NCBI GenBank assembly: GCA_036736205.1 | Contig: DAINMX010000187.1 | Location: 1-13,367, forward strand | DNA length: 13,367 bases | From: XYA12-FULL-58-9 sp001798605 | Lineage (GTDB): Bacteria > Myxococcota > XYA12-FULL-58-9 | Reading direction: 5' to 3' | In this document: in pieces, positions 1 to 6,115 of the stretch | Position numbering within the stretch: the first letter of the stretch is position 1 | Layout: every line of letters begins with the position of its first letter | Made by a program: the position numbers and the translations under genes | The notes under the pieces: generated by a model | What the model saw: only the letters and a program-made list of their open reading frames with translations | Databases searched by the model: none | Told to the model about the DNA's origin: nothing

Positions 1-96
1 TCATACAGCCATACAGACATCATGTGTCGAGGTCGTCAAAAATTCGATGACCTGATCCGCAACGAACCGTTGCCTACGCCCGCATCAGCTTTGTGA
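1..96 (+). CDS. possible 3' end of an upstream gene (partial)
   Basis: Frame 1 is open from the first base to a TGA at 94-96, giving about 31 residues ending in PTPASAL. The stop overlaps the GTG at 93 as GTGA, the four-base stop/start overlap typical of coupled bacterial genes. No family can be recognised from so few residues, and an open frame of this length arises easily by chance in GC-rich DNA. If real, the following gene belongs to a longer operon that begins outside the window. If not, the first 92 bases are a leader in which I see no clear promoter. Confidence 0.3.
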   Translation, partial: SYSHTDIMCRGRQKFDDLIRNEPLPTPASAL

Positions 97-1139
97 AACA
101 CCTGATGCAGCGGTCACGCCAAAACAAACACACTTCTTCCCGATTGCGTGCCATGGTACGGTTCATGGCGATGGCTTGGGTGTTTTTTGTTGCAGCGGTC
201 GGCGTGGGTGTGTCCGCAGACGACGGTGCCGCAGCCTCGATCTTGCATGTCGCCGTTGACTGGAGCGCCGTGCCCGATGCGGTGATCGAGCGATGTGACC
301 TTTGGGGGCTCGAAGGGTTTCTGGCGCAGCGCCTTGTCGAGGAGGGTTACGCCGTTGTGTCGCAAGAGCAAACCCCGGATGTCGTGGTCGCGGTCACCGC
401 CACTGAGACCATCCTGGAGATCGATGCGCACGATGCGAACGCAACCGCGCGGCGGCAGGTCATGCTCAGCGACCCTTGTGACCACAGTCTGCTTCTCGAG
501 CTGGGCTACGGAACCCTGGCGACACTCACCACACTTGCGGACCTCGGTCGACAAAGACGTGACGCGGTAGGAGAGACATATTCATCCGAGGTGATTGCCG
601 TTAAGGCCGCTGCACCCCAACATGATGCGGAGGAAGTCTCCGTTGGCGTACGGGTTGCCCCCTTTGTCGTTGTTACGTTTCAGGACCCGCTCCATTCTTG
701 GAATGGTGTGGGGGCGACCGTCGAGGCGCTTTTGGGTCCCTGGCGGCTTGGGGGTGGGTTTGCGGTGTCCGCGGTGCATGGCGGCACGATCTGGGGGGTC
801 GAGCCGGTTGTAACCGCGCGGGCCGCACGACAGATTGTTTCCGGCCGTTTCGGCGTCCTTGAGTCTGGTGTGGAGATCGCCGCGGTGGCACATGTGTACG
901 ATCCTTCGAATAATGCCGGCGTCGACCTTCTTATGCGGCTCGGCATCGCGGGTCGCTGGCTGCCGACTGACTGGTTGGCGGTGGAAATTGTGCCTTACAG
1001 TCGCCTTACTCGAGTGCGACACCGCGTAGGTACTCACACGGCGCTATTGACTCAGAATTGGGGAATGGAGCTTCGACTCGGTGTACCCATTGAGTTTTCT
1101 TCCCAGGAAACTTCCATGGCCCAAAAGCATAGAGATTGA
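93..1139 (+). CDS. exported protein with periplasmic domain and beta-rich C-terminal domain, next to ECF sigma factor
   Basis: 348 residues from the GTG at 93; ATGs at 105 and 153 are alternatives, and none has a clear Shine-Dalgarno sequence. The GTG is preferred because it overlaps a possible upstream stop (GTGA). Residues 1-22 are basic, 23-40 hydrophobic, with likely cleavage after VSA (42). Residues 48-155 look like a small soluble periplasmic domain with two cysteines (68, 129). Residues 180-335 alternate hydrophobic and polar residues, are rich in Gly and aromatics, and end in LRLGVPIEF, as in small outer-membrane-barrel-like proteins. I do not recognise a named family. The gene lies 21 bases before the sigma factor gene, and its last codons contain that gene's putative promoter. 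It could be an envelope sensor or client of the sigma/FecR pair, but that rests on position alone. Confidence 0.75.
   Translation: MKHLMQRSRQNKHTSSRLRAMVRFMAMAWVFFVAAVGVGVSADDGAAASILHVAVDWSAVPDAVIERCDLWGLEGFLAQRLVEEGYAVVSQEQTPDVVVAVTATETILEIDAHDANATARRQVMLSDPCDHSLLLELGYGTLATLTTLADLGRQRRDAVGETYSSEVIAVKAAAPQHDAEEVSVGVRVAPFVVVTFQDPLHSWNGVGATVEALLGPWRLGGGFAVSAVHGGTIWGVEPVVTARAARQIVSGRFGVLESGVEIAAVAHVYDPSNNAGVDLLMRLGIAGRWLPTDWLAVEIVPYSRLTRVRHRVGTHTALLTQNWGMELRLGVPIEFSSQETSMAQKHRD
1105..1132 (+). promoter_or_regulatory. putative ECF-type promoter of the sigma factor gene (copy A)
   Basis: AGGAAACT (1105-1112), 14 bases, then GCATAG (1127-1132). The two half-sites and their spacing match the elements at 2686-2713 and 4938-4965. 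The first half resembles the AAC-containing -35 element of ECF promoters, and the spacing is right for -35/-10. It lies 28 bases before the ATG at 1161, inside the 3' end of the preceding coding region. An autoregulated sigma gene is the natural reading. This copy is the least similar of the three outside the core. Confidence 0.55.
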
Positions 1140-1160
1140 TGGCAGCGCAGCTGTTTGCAC

Positions 1161-1691
1161 ATGGAACTCCACGAGAATCATCGCAAGTTGTTCGATCGCT
1201 TGTTTCGCGAGCAACAGCAGAAGCTTTTTTGCCACTGCCTGCGCTTTGCGCCGAGCCGCCGCGATTGGGCGATGGACCGCGTGCACGACACGTTTGTGAA
1301 GCTGGGACAGCATCTGCCCACCCTCAATGAGGACCCCGACGATCTGGCGGGTTGGCTGTTCCGGGTAAGCACCAATGAATGTTTGCAAGCATTGCGAAAA
1401 CAAGAGCGTTGGACTCGGTTGACGCGATTGTGGCACAGCGCCGCCGCGAGCGACGAACCAACAACCCCTTCGCCTGAAGGTGCGATCGGGGCCCGCGCTG
1501 AACTCGAAGAGTTGGCGCAGGATGTTGAGGCGCTCGGTGCCCAAGAACGCATGGTCTTTGGTCTCGTAGAGTTCGAAGGAAACAGTCAAGCGGAAGCAGC
1601 CAAGTTGCTTCACCTATCGCGGGGGCACGTGTCAAAACTGCACACTCGGGCCATGCGCACGCTCAAGACCCGCAACTGGGAGGTCTCATGA
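1161..1691 (+). CDS. ECF-family RNA polymerase sigma factor
   Basis: 176 residues, the usual size of a minimal group IV (ECF) sigma factor with only regions 2 and 4. Region 2 spans about residues 7-84: a helix with DRVHDTFVKL (39-48), matching the conserved helix of region 2.2, and AGWLFRVSTNECLQALRK (63-80), matching regions 2.3/2.4. A polar linker follows (about 93-114). Region 4 spans about 116-170: LGAQERMVFGLVEFEG, then a helix-turn-helix with AEAAKLLHLSRGHVSKLHTRA (144-164). The product should direct core polymerase to its own promoters. I chose the ATG at 1161; a TTG two codons earlier is also possible, and neither has a strong ribosome site. The stop overlaps the next gene as ATGA, so the two proteins are probably made together and the neighbour is the obvious regulator. 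Upstream copy A suggests autoregulation. Confidence 0.92.
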   Translation: MELHENHRKLFDRLFREQQQKLFCHCLRFAPSRRDWAMDRVHDTFVKLGQHLPTLNEDPDDLAGWLFRVSTNECLQALRKQERWTRLTRLWHSAAASDEPTTPSPEGAIGARAELEELAQDVEALGAQERMVFGLVEFEGNSQAEAAKLLHLSRGHVSKLHTRAMRTLKTRNWEVS

Positions 1692-2686
1692 CCACCAAGC
1701 GTCACCACCAAGCCACGGCGGCACTCAATCAGCTTGTCAGCGATGGCAGAATGTCGGACGCCGAGGTTTTTCTGCTGCGGCAACGCATTGACGAGAGCCT
1801 TGCATCGCCAACGCCACGAGTGTTCAGAATGCGATCCCTGGTCGCCCTTGCATGTGTTGCCATGGCGATGGTTGTCGCAGGTGTTGTGTCTCTGCGGCCC
1901 GAGGCAACGGAACCGTTATGGTACGAGGTTCGAACGGGCGCTATGTGTGCTGAACAGGATGCGAGGTCCGTGACTGCTGCTGCCGGATGTGCAGGGGGCA
2001 TGGACTTGGTTGTGGGCGGGGACGAAGTGCATCTCCAGCCAGGTGCAGCGCTCACGAATCTCGGCCCCGCGTTGCGAATCGCAAAGGGACGAGCCTCATT
2101 CACCATTCAGAGGCGTCCATCGGGTGCAGCTCCGTTCACGCTGGTAGTGTCAGGGGGGCGGATCATTGTGCTCGGGACACATTTTGCGGTGCGGCAGGGG
2201 ACCCATGACGGGGACGTTGCGCTCCACGAGGGGCGTGTGTCCTTTGAGTGGGCGGATGGCGATCGAACCGAGATTGTGGCCGGGGAGACCTTGTCTTGGC
2301 CACGGTCCGTTGTGGAACCGTCTGTTGACGCGAATCCACCTGTGAAGCAGCCCGACTCTCGTCCGCGTCGAGCCTTGCAAAGTCCAAGTGAGGCACCGCA
2401 ACCAGAACTTGCCGGCTTGCGCCAGGTTATGGATCGTCTTTCCCAGCTGCGAGGCCAAGATCGCTATGCTGAGGCCATTGAGCTTCTGCGGGCCGTAGAG
2501 AATCGTGCCGACTTCACGATGGTCCAACGGGCGCGCCTGGCCTTTGAGCTAGGTCTCATTTTGGAGCGACAGGGCGCAACAAGGGAGGTTTGCGCACACT
2601 GGCGCCTATTTGTGCAAAAATTCCCGAAGGATACGCACGCCCCTGCGGTGCAGGCCAAGCTCGACACCTGTTCTGGTCGCAAGTGA
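1688..2686 (+). CDS. FecR-like transmembrane regulator with C-terminal TPR-like helices
   Basis: 332 residues; ATG at 1688 overlaps the sigma factor stop by four bases. Residues 1-48 are a charged cytoplasmic segment that could bind the sigma factor. It lacks the H-x3-C-x2-C zinc motif of ZAS anti-sigma factors. Residues 50-69 form one membrane helix. Residues about 115-205 fit a periplasmic FecR domain: LQPGAALTNL, then IIVLGTHFAV (159-168), DGDVALHEGRVSF and IVAGETLSW, the usual series of short beta motifs. Residues 206-240 are a Pro/Ser-rich linker, and 245-322 are helical with TPR-like character (RYAEAIELLRAV, FELGLILERQG). In characterised systems FecR proteins carry a signal from an outer-membrane transducer to a partner ECF factor. 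No TonB-dependent receptor is encoded here, so the input is unknown. It may act as an anti-sigma or activating factor. Confidence 0.85.
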   Translation: MTTKRHHQATAALNQLVSDGRMSDAEVFLLRQRIDESLASPTPRVFRMRSLVALACVAMAMVVAGVVSLRPEATEPLWYEVRTGAMCAEQDARSVTAAAGCAGGMDLVVGGDEVHLQPGAALTNLGPALRIAKGRASFTIQRRPSGAAPFTLVVSGGRIIVLGTHFAVRQGTHDGDVALHEGRVSFEWADGDRTEIVAGETLSWPRSVVEPSVDANPPVKQPDSRPRRALQSPSEAPQPELAGLRQVMDRLSQLRGQDRYAEAIELLRAVENRADFTMVQRARLAFELGLILERQGATREVCAHWRLFVQKFPKDTHAPAVQAKLDTCSGRK

Positions 2687-2713
2687 GGCAACTTCCACAC
2701 GGCTCGGGCATAG
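2686..2713 (+). promoter_or_regulatory. putative ECF-type promoter of the RCC1 lipoprotein gene (copy B)
   Basis: AGGCAACT (2686-2693), 14 bases, GCATAG (2708-2713), starting on the last base of the FecR gene stop codon. Compared with copy C, 22 of 30 aligned bases are identical in two blocks (TGAGGCAACT and GCTCGGGCATAG), and the 8 bases between them have diverged almost completely. That is the pattern of two constrained half-sites. A start about 7 bases past the -10 would leave a leader of about 15 bases that still contains the ribosome site at 2724. Confidence 0.65.
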
Positions 2714-2723
2714 TGCGGGCACC

Positions 2724-2728
2724 AGGAG
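2724..2728 (+). promoter_or_regulatory. ribosome binding site deciding the RCC1 lipoprotein start
   Basis: AGGAG, seven bases before the ATG at 2736. It settles that start over the in-frame candidate at 2610, which lies inside the FecR gene, and it places the lipoprotein signal peptide exactly at the N-terminus. Confidence 0.85.
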
Positions 2729-2735
2729 AATAGTC

Positions 2736-4895
2736 ATGCGCAAGTTGCTTCCCGTCGTCGCCTTGTCTCTTCTGCTCGCCGTCGGTTGTGGCGAACGGGT
2801 TCACCTGCATGGGAACCCTGAGCCGGTTGTGAATTCCGTGTTGCCGGAGATTGCTGCCTTCTCTGCGACCCCCTCAACCCTGGTTGTCGGCGCGCCCACC
2901 GAGATCCTGTGGCATTGGACCTATGTGAACCCTCCCACGCCAGTACCTGACTGTGTCATCGACAACGACGTCGGCGATGTAGTCGCGGGCGCTATCACTG
3001 AGCTCACGCTCAGTGCGACGACCACGTTTGTTCTCACATGCACCAGCGGCGCGGGGAGTGACTCGGCCCAAACATCAGTAGATGTCGTACCTGCACCCGT
3101 GGCTCCCATCATCGCCGCGTTCGTCGCCGCACCGTCCTCAGTTGTGGAAGGGGAACCGACGGAGGTGACCTGGGACTGGTCTTTTGCAACTGACCCAATC
3201 CCGATCCCAGCGTGCAGCATCGACCAAGGTGTCGGCTCGGTGGAAAACGGCTCTGCTATCTACGTAACTCTCGATGGGCCTATGACGTACACGCTCACAT
3301 GCACGAACGATGCGGGCAGTGACACGGCGCAAGCAACGGTAAACGTGATGATGCGGCCTGAACACTTGAGCGCCGGTGCAATGTTCAACTGCATGATCGA
3401 TGCCGATGCCTCGGTTATATGTTGGGGCTTGAATACATCTGGCCAATCCTGGCCTCCCGTCGCTGCCTTCAAGCAGGTAAGCGCTCGTTTCTATCACGCT
3501 TGCGGCATTCTGGCAGACGATGCGGTTGTCTGCTGGGGCTACGATGTCTATGGCGAGACGACGGCACCGGGTGGCACTTTCAAGCAGGTGAGCGCTGGTT
3601 ACAGTCACACCTGCGGCATCAAAACTGACGACACCGTGGAGTGTTGGGGCAGCAACCTTCAGGGTCAGAGTACCGCTCCAGGCGGGGCTTTCTTGCAGGT
3701 CAGCGCGGGGCAAGCGCATACCTGTGGCGTCGGGGCAGACAGGAGCGTGACGTGTTGGGGCAGCAATGGGTCGGGCGAGAGCTCCGCGCCCGGCGGAGCC
3801 TTCAAAATGGTAAGTGCGGGGTACTCGCACACGTGCGGTATCAAAGCAGATGGGAGTGTCGCATGTTGGGGCCACAACTCAGGTGGCGAGAGCACTCCAC
3901 CCGCTGGAACCTTCAGGACAGTGAGTGCGGGCTCGGGCTTCACCTGCGGCATCAGGGTTGACAAAAGCGTGGAATGCTGGGGCCCCAATACACACGGAAT
4001 ACTCGACAGTCCGAGCGGTTCCTTCAAGGAGCTGAGCGCGGGCGGGTGGCACACATGCGGCCTCATGGAGGATGACAGTGTCGCATGCTGGGGCAACAAT
4101 GGTGCCGGTCAAACAAGCGGTCCCATCGGTGTTTTCAAACACGTGGGCGCGGGCTCCGTTCACGCGTGCGGCATTTTGGATGATGACCGAGTTGCCTGCT
4201 TGGGCAATGACTCGCTTGGCGAGGCGACGGCCCCGACCGGCACGTTCAAACAGGTGGATGCAGGATGGGATCACTCCTGCGGAATCCTGTCAGACGACAC
4301 CGTAACTTGTTGGGGTGGGGCGACGGGTGTGATTCCGACGTCTACCTTGTTCAAGCAGGTGAGTGCTGGCCATGCCTACACCTGCGGCGTCCGTCTGGCC
4401 GATAGTGAGGTCGCTTGTTGGGCGGTTAGCAATTCTGACGGTCAGAGTTCGACATCGACAGGAACCTTCAAACAAGTGAGCGTGGCTGATTATCACACCT
4501 GCGGTCTGCGGACAGATGACACAGTGACGTGTTGGGGTCGTAACGACAATGGCGAAGCGACCGCTCCCACCAACACTTTCAATGAAGTGACTGTCGGTTA
4601 CTCACATTCCTGCGGCATCATCAAGGCGGATGGAACGGTTGCGTGTTGGGGCAGCGATGCCCAGGGCGAGAGCACTCCGCCCCCTGGTGCATTCGTGCAT
4701 GTGAGTGCCGGTCAGCAGCACACCTGCGGTCTCACGACAGAGGGTGGGATTCTCTGTTGGGGCGACAACTCCATCGGACAGGCGACGCCTCCGGAGGGCA
4801 CTTTCACGGAGATCGATGTGTACGACTCTCTGAATGTGGCGGTCACCACGGACGGACGGCTGATTGCGTGGGGAAATCTGATCAGCAGGCCATAG
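2736..4895 (+). CDS. RCC1-repeat lipoprotein with two Ig-like domains
   Basis: 719 residues. A lipoprotein signal peptide ends in LAVGC, with the lipidated Cys at 18. Two similar Ig-like domains follow (about 38-118 and 124-204). Each has the pattern AAF-x-A-x-PS, a W-x-W core, one cysteine pair (73/102 and 160/189) and a closing GSD-x-AQ-x-(S/T)V strand. Residues 211-719 are 14 tandem units of about 37 residues with consensus SAGxxHTCGIxxDxxVxCWG, then GxxTAPxGxFKQV: 13 full units and a shorter last unit without cysteines. These match the short bacterial RCC1-type repeat (family knowledge), which forms beta-propellers. Every full unit has two cysteines, 26 in all, consistent with a disulfide-bearing extracytoplasmic fold. 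Unit 8 has CLG in place of CWG. Units 9, 10 and 12 have small indels. It probably sits on the outer membrane and binds a ligand or partner that I cannot name. Promoter copy B places it under the neighbouring sigma factor. Confidence 0.9.
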   Translation: MRKLLPVVALSLLLAVGCGERVHLHGNPEPVVNSVLPEIAAFSATPSTLVVGAPTEILWHWTYVNPPTPVPDCVIDNDVGDVVAGAITELTLSATTTFVLTCTSGAGSDSAQTSVDVVPAPVAPIIAAFVAAPSSVVEGEPTEVTWDWSFATDPIPIPACSIDQGVGSVENGSAIYVTLDGPMTYTLTCTNDAGSDTAQATVNVMMRPEHLSAGAMFNCMIDADASVICWGLNTSGQSWPPVAAFKQVSARFYHACGILADDAVVCWGYDVYGETTAPGGTFKQVSAGYSHTCGIKTDDTVECWGSNLQGQSTAPGGAFLQVSAGQAHTCGVGADRSVTCWGSNGSGESSAPGGAFKMVSAGYSHTCGIKADGSVACWGHNSGGESTPPAGTFRTVSAGSGFTCGIRVDKSVECWGPNTHGILDSPSGSFKELSAGGWHTCGLMEDDSVACWGNNGAGQTSGPIGVFKHVGAGSVHACGILDDDRVACLGNDSLGEATAPTGTFKQVDAGWDHSCGILSDDTVTCWGGATGVIPTSTLFKQVSAGHAYTCGVRLADSEVACWAVSNSDGQSSTSTGTFKQVSVADYHTCGLRTDDTVTCWGRNDNGEATAPTNTFNEVTVGYSHSCGIIKADGTVACWGSDAQGESTPPPGAFVHVSAGQQHTCGLTTEGGILCWGDNSIGQATPPEGTFTEIDVYDSLNVAVTTDGRLIAWGNLISRP
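3366..4892 (+). repeat. 14 tandem RCC1-like coding repeats (about 111 bases each)
   Basis: Unit boundaries in residues of the lipoprotein: 211-248, 249-285, 286-322, 323-359, 360-396, 397-433, 434-470, 471-507, 508-542, 543-581, 582-618, 619-656, 657-693, 694-719. Most are exactly 37 residues. The DNA shows recurring TGTTGGGGC and ACCTGCGGCATC-like words, but units have diverged at the DNA level, so this is an old coding repeat. It is not a CRISPR or satellite array. Confidence 0.9.
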
Positions 4896-4937
4896 CTGGT
4901 CTCGCTCCTCGGCTCGCAAATGATGATGCGCGTATTG

Positions 4938-4965
4938 AGGCAACTCTATTGCTGCTCGGGCATAG
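4938..4965 (+). promoter_or_regulatory. putative ECF-type promoter of the Tat-like exported protein gene (copy C)
   Basis: AGGCAACT (4938-4945), 14 bases, GCATAG (4960-4965), in the 128-base gap after the RCC1 gene and 58 bases before the ATG at 5024. Both half-sites and the GCTCGG preceding GCATAG are identical to copy B. Because this copy is in a true intergenic gap, shared coding sequence cannot explain the match. Confidence 0.65.
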
Positions 4966-5013
4966 AACGCACATGACGAGAGTTTCCATCTCGGCAACAT
5001 TTTGAACCTCTGC

Positions 5014-5017
5014 GGAG
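5014..5017 (+). promoter_or_regulatory. ribosome binding site of the gene at 5024
   Basis: GGAG six bases before ATG 5024. It supports the long N-terminal region of this protein, which otherwise might look like a mis-called start. Confidence 0.7.
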
Positions 5018-5023
5018 AACACC

Positions 5024-6058
5024 ATGAGAATCGACGATGAAGAGCTCTACTTGGCGAGAGAATCCCTGCACCGATCGGGTAGATCGCACCGATCAGCGAT
5101 TTGGCCCAGGCGTGCATGGATATTGGGTTTTGGCATGGCCGCTGTTTTGGCCCAGTCGTCATCAGCCCATGCTGGCGACGCCTTTGTCGACAAAGATGAG
5201 GGAATCACCGGCCCTCTGCAAAATCAATTCGAAAACAAGATCATCTTCGCCCATGAGTTTATTGAACGATCCGAAAGCGATCCGAAGAAGGTCATCTCCC
5301 AAACGACCCTCAAGGAGCCCATCTTTGTCCGATACTACCGATCGCGAACACCCGCGCGAATTCTCCACGATCAGGGCCAGGACGGTTGTTTCGGAACTCA
5401 ACGATACGACAAGACGTTTGCCTATCTCGAAGGCCACCAACAGGAGCGCGTCTTGGTCAACGAGGCCAGTTTCGGCGACCAGTCATTCAATTCGTCGCGC
5501 AGCTCATCGATTACGATCGGGGAAAAGGAATCTCTGCTGCCTTTGGCACGCTTGAATGTCACACTCGCAGAGCAGGAGCAGAAAGCCTTTCTGTCGTTGG
5601 TCGGAAGTATGATGCCCGGTGAGAACAAGGTCATCTTTGAAAACTTCATTGGCTGTCAAGAGATCGCAAAGGATGACAAACCCGTGTCCACGGGCATGCT
5701 GACATTTGTGGTGAAGAAAGGTGATGTTGCGGCATACGCCAAACGGGTCGGGCCTGAAATGGATCCGGGAAGTGCCGATCGTGCGACGCAGGCGCGTGTC
5801 GAAGCCCTCTTCCGCAAGTCCATGACCAAGGGCGCAAAGATCATCAAGCTGGTGACAGACTCGACCGAGACTGAACCGATGGAATCCCAGACGACTCCCG
5901 TTCGCGCCTTCTTACGCAATGTCGAAGGCACCTGCAGCTACGTGGAAGGGTGGTGGCGACAAAAGTATATGGGAGGAGGCAAGTTCGACAGTGGTGGCTT
6001 TGATGCCGGTTTGATCAAGGGTTTTGGCGACCAACTTTCCGTACCTTGCCCAGGTTAG
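5024..6058 (+). CDS. exported protein of unknown function with Tat-like signal peptide
   Basis: 344 residues. I do not recognise a family. The first 28 residues are polar. Then PRRAWILG (28-35) precedes a hydrophobic stretch and a cleavage-like AHA (48-50). A long n-region with twin arginines, then x-W-I-L, approximates the Tat consensus RRxFLK, so Tat export is plausible but imperfect. The mature part has four cysteines (122, 211, 304, 342), enough for two disulfides. It mixes beta-like segments (EPIFVRYYRSR, TGMLTFVVKKGD) with a helical stretch near 252-276, and ends in a Gly-rich, aromatic region (305-344). There is no other membrane helix and no lipobox, so it is probably periplasmic or secreted. 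It is last in the + strand cluster, has its own promoter-like element (copy C), and ends at a hairpin. Its job may be linked to the RCC1 lipoprotein through shared control. Confidence 0.75.
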   Translation: MRIDDEELYLARESLHRSGRSHRSAIWPRRAWILGFGMAAVLAQSSSAHAGDAFVDKDEGITGPLQNQFENKIIFAHEFIERSESDPKKVISQTTLKEPIFVRYYRSRTPARILHDQGQDGCFGTQRYDKTFAYLEGHQQERVLVNEASFGDQSFNSSRSSSITIGEKESLLPLARLNVTLAEQEQKAFLSLVGSMMPGENKVIFENFIGCQEIAKDDKPVSTGMLTFVVKKGDVAAYAKRVGPEMDPGSADRATQARVEALFRKSMTKGAKIIKLVTDSTETEPMESQTTPVRAFLRNVEGTCSYVEGWWRQKYMGGGKFDSGGFDAGLIKGFGDQLSVPCPG

Positions 6059-6097
6059 TCGCCGGCCAGTCAACCAACGCCGTGCCGGCGGCATTTT
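6058..6097 (+). terminator. probable intrinsic terminator between convergent clusters
   Basis: Arms 6058-6066 (GTCGCCGGC) and 6084-6092 (GCCGGCGGC) pair over nine positions with one G-U wobble. The loop is 17 bases, and ATTTT follows. It begins on the last base of the TAG of the + strand gene. The U tract is short, so termination may be weak. An alternative five-pair hairpin (6078-6082/6086-6090) overlaps it. The - strand gene lacks a T tail on its side. Confidence 0.5.
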
Positions 6098-6115
6098 CGA
6101 ATGGGTGCCAATTCG

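Noticed and set aside
60..92. GCAACGAACC followed by GCATCAG before the first gene as a fourth promoter copy
   Set aside because: The spacing is wrong (19 instead of 16 bases between CAAC and CAT) and GCATAG is not matched.
2610..2735. N-terminal extension of the RCC1 lipoprotein into the FecR gene
   Set aside because: AGGAG at 2724 and the signal peptide with lipobox fix the start at 2736.
3138..3875. Long reading frame antisense to the RCC1 gene
   Set aside because: It mirrors the repeat structure of the real gene, has no ribosome site and no recognisable protein features.
3366..4892. Regular 111-base periodicity as a CRISPR or satellite array
   Set aside because: The frame is open throughout, the period is a multiple of three, units differ at synonymous and replacement sites, and the product is a recognisable RCC1 repeat.
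4990..5010. Second GGCAAC in the gap before 5024
   Set aside because: No GCATAG-like half-site at the right distance.
5068..5094. Direct repeat GCACCGATC at 5068-5076 and 5086-5094, and CGATCCGAA at 5267-5275 and 5278-5286
   Set aside because: Short, inside coding sequence near frequent GATC-containing words. No spacing or context suggests an operator.
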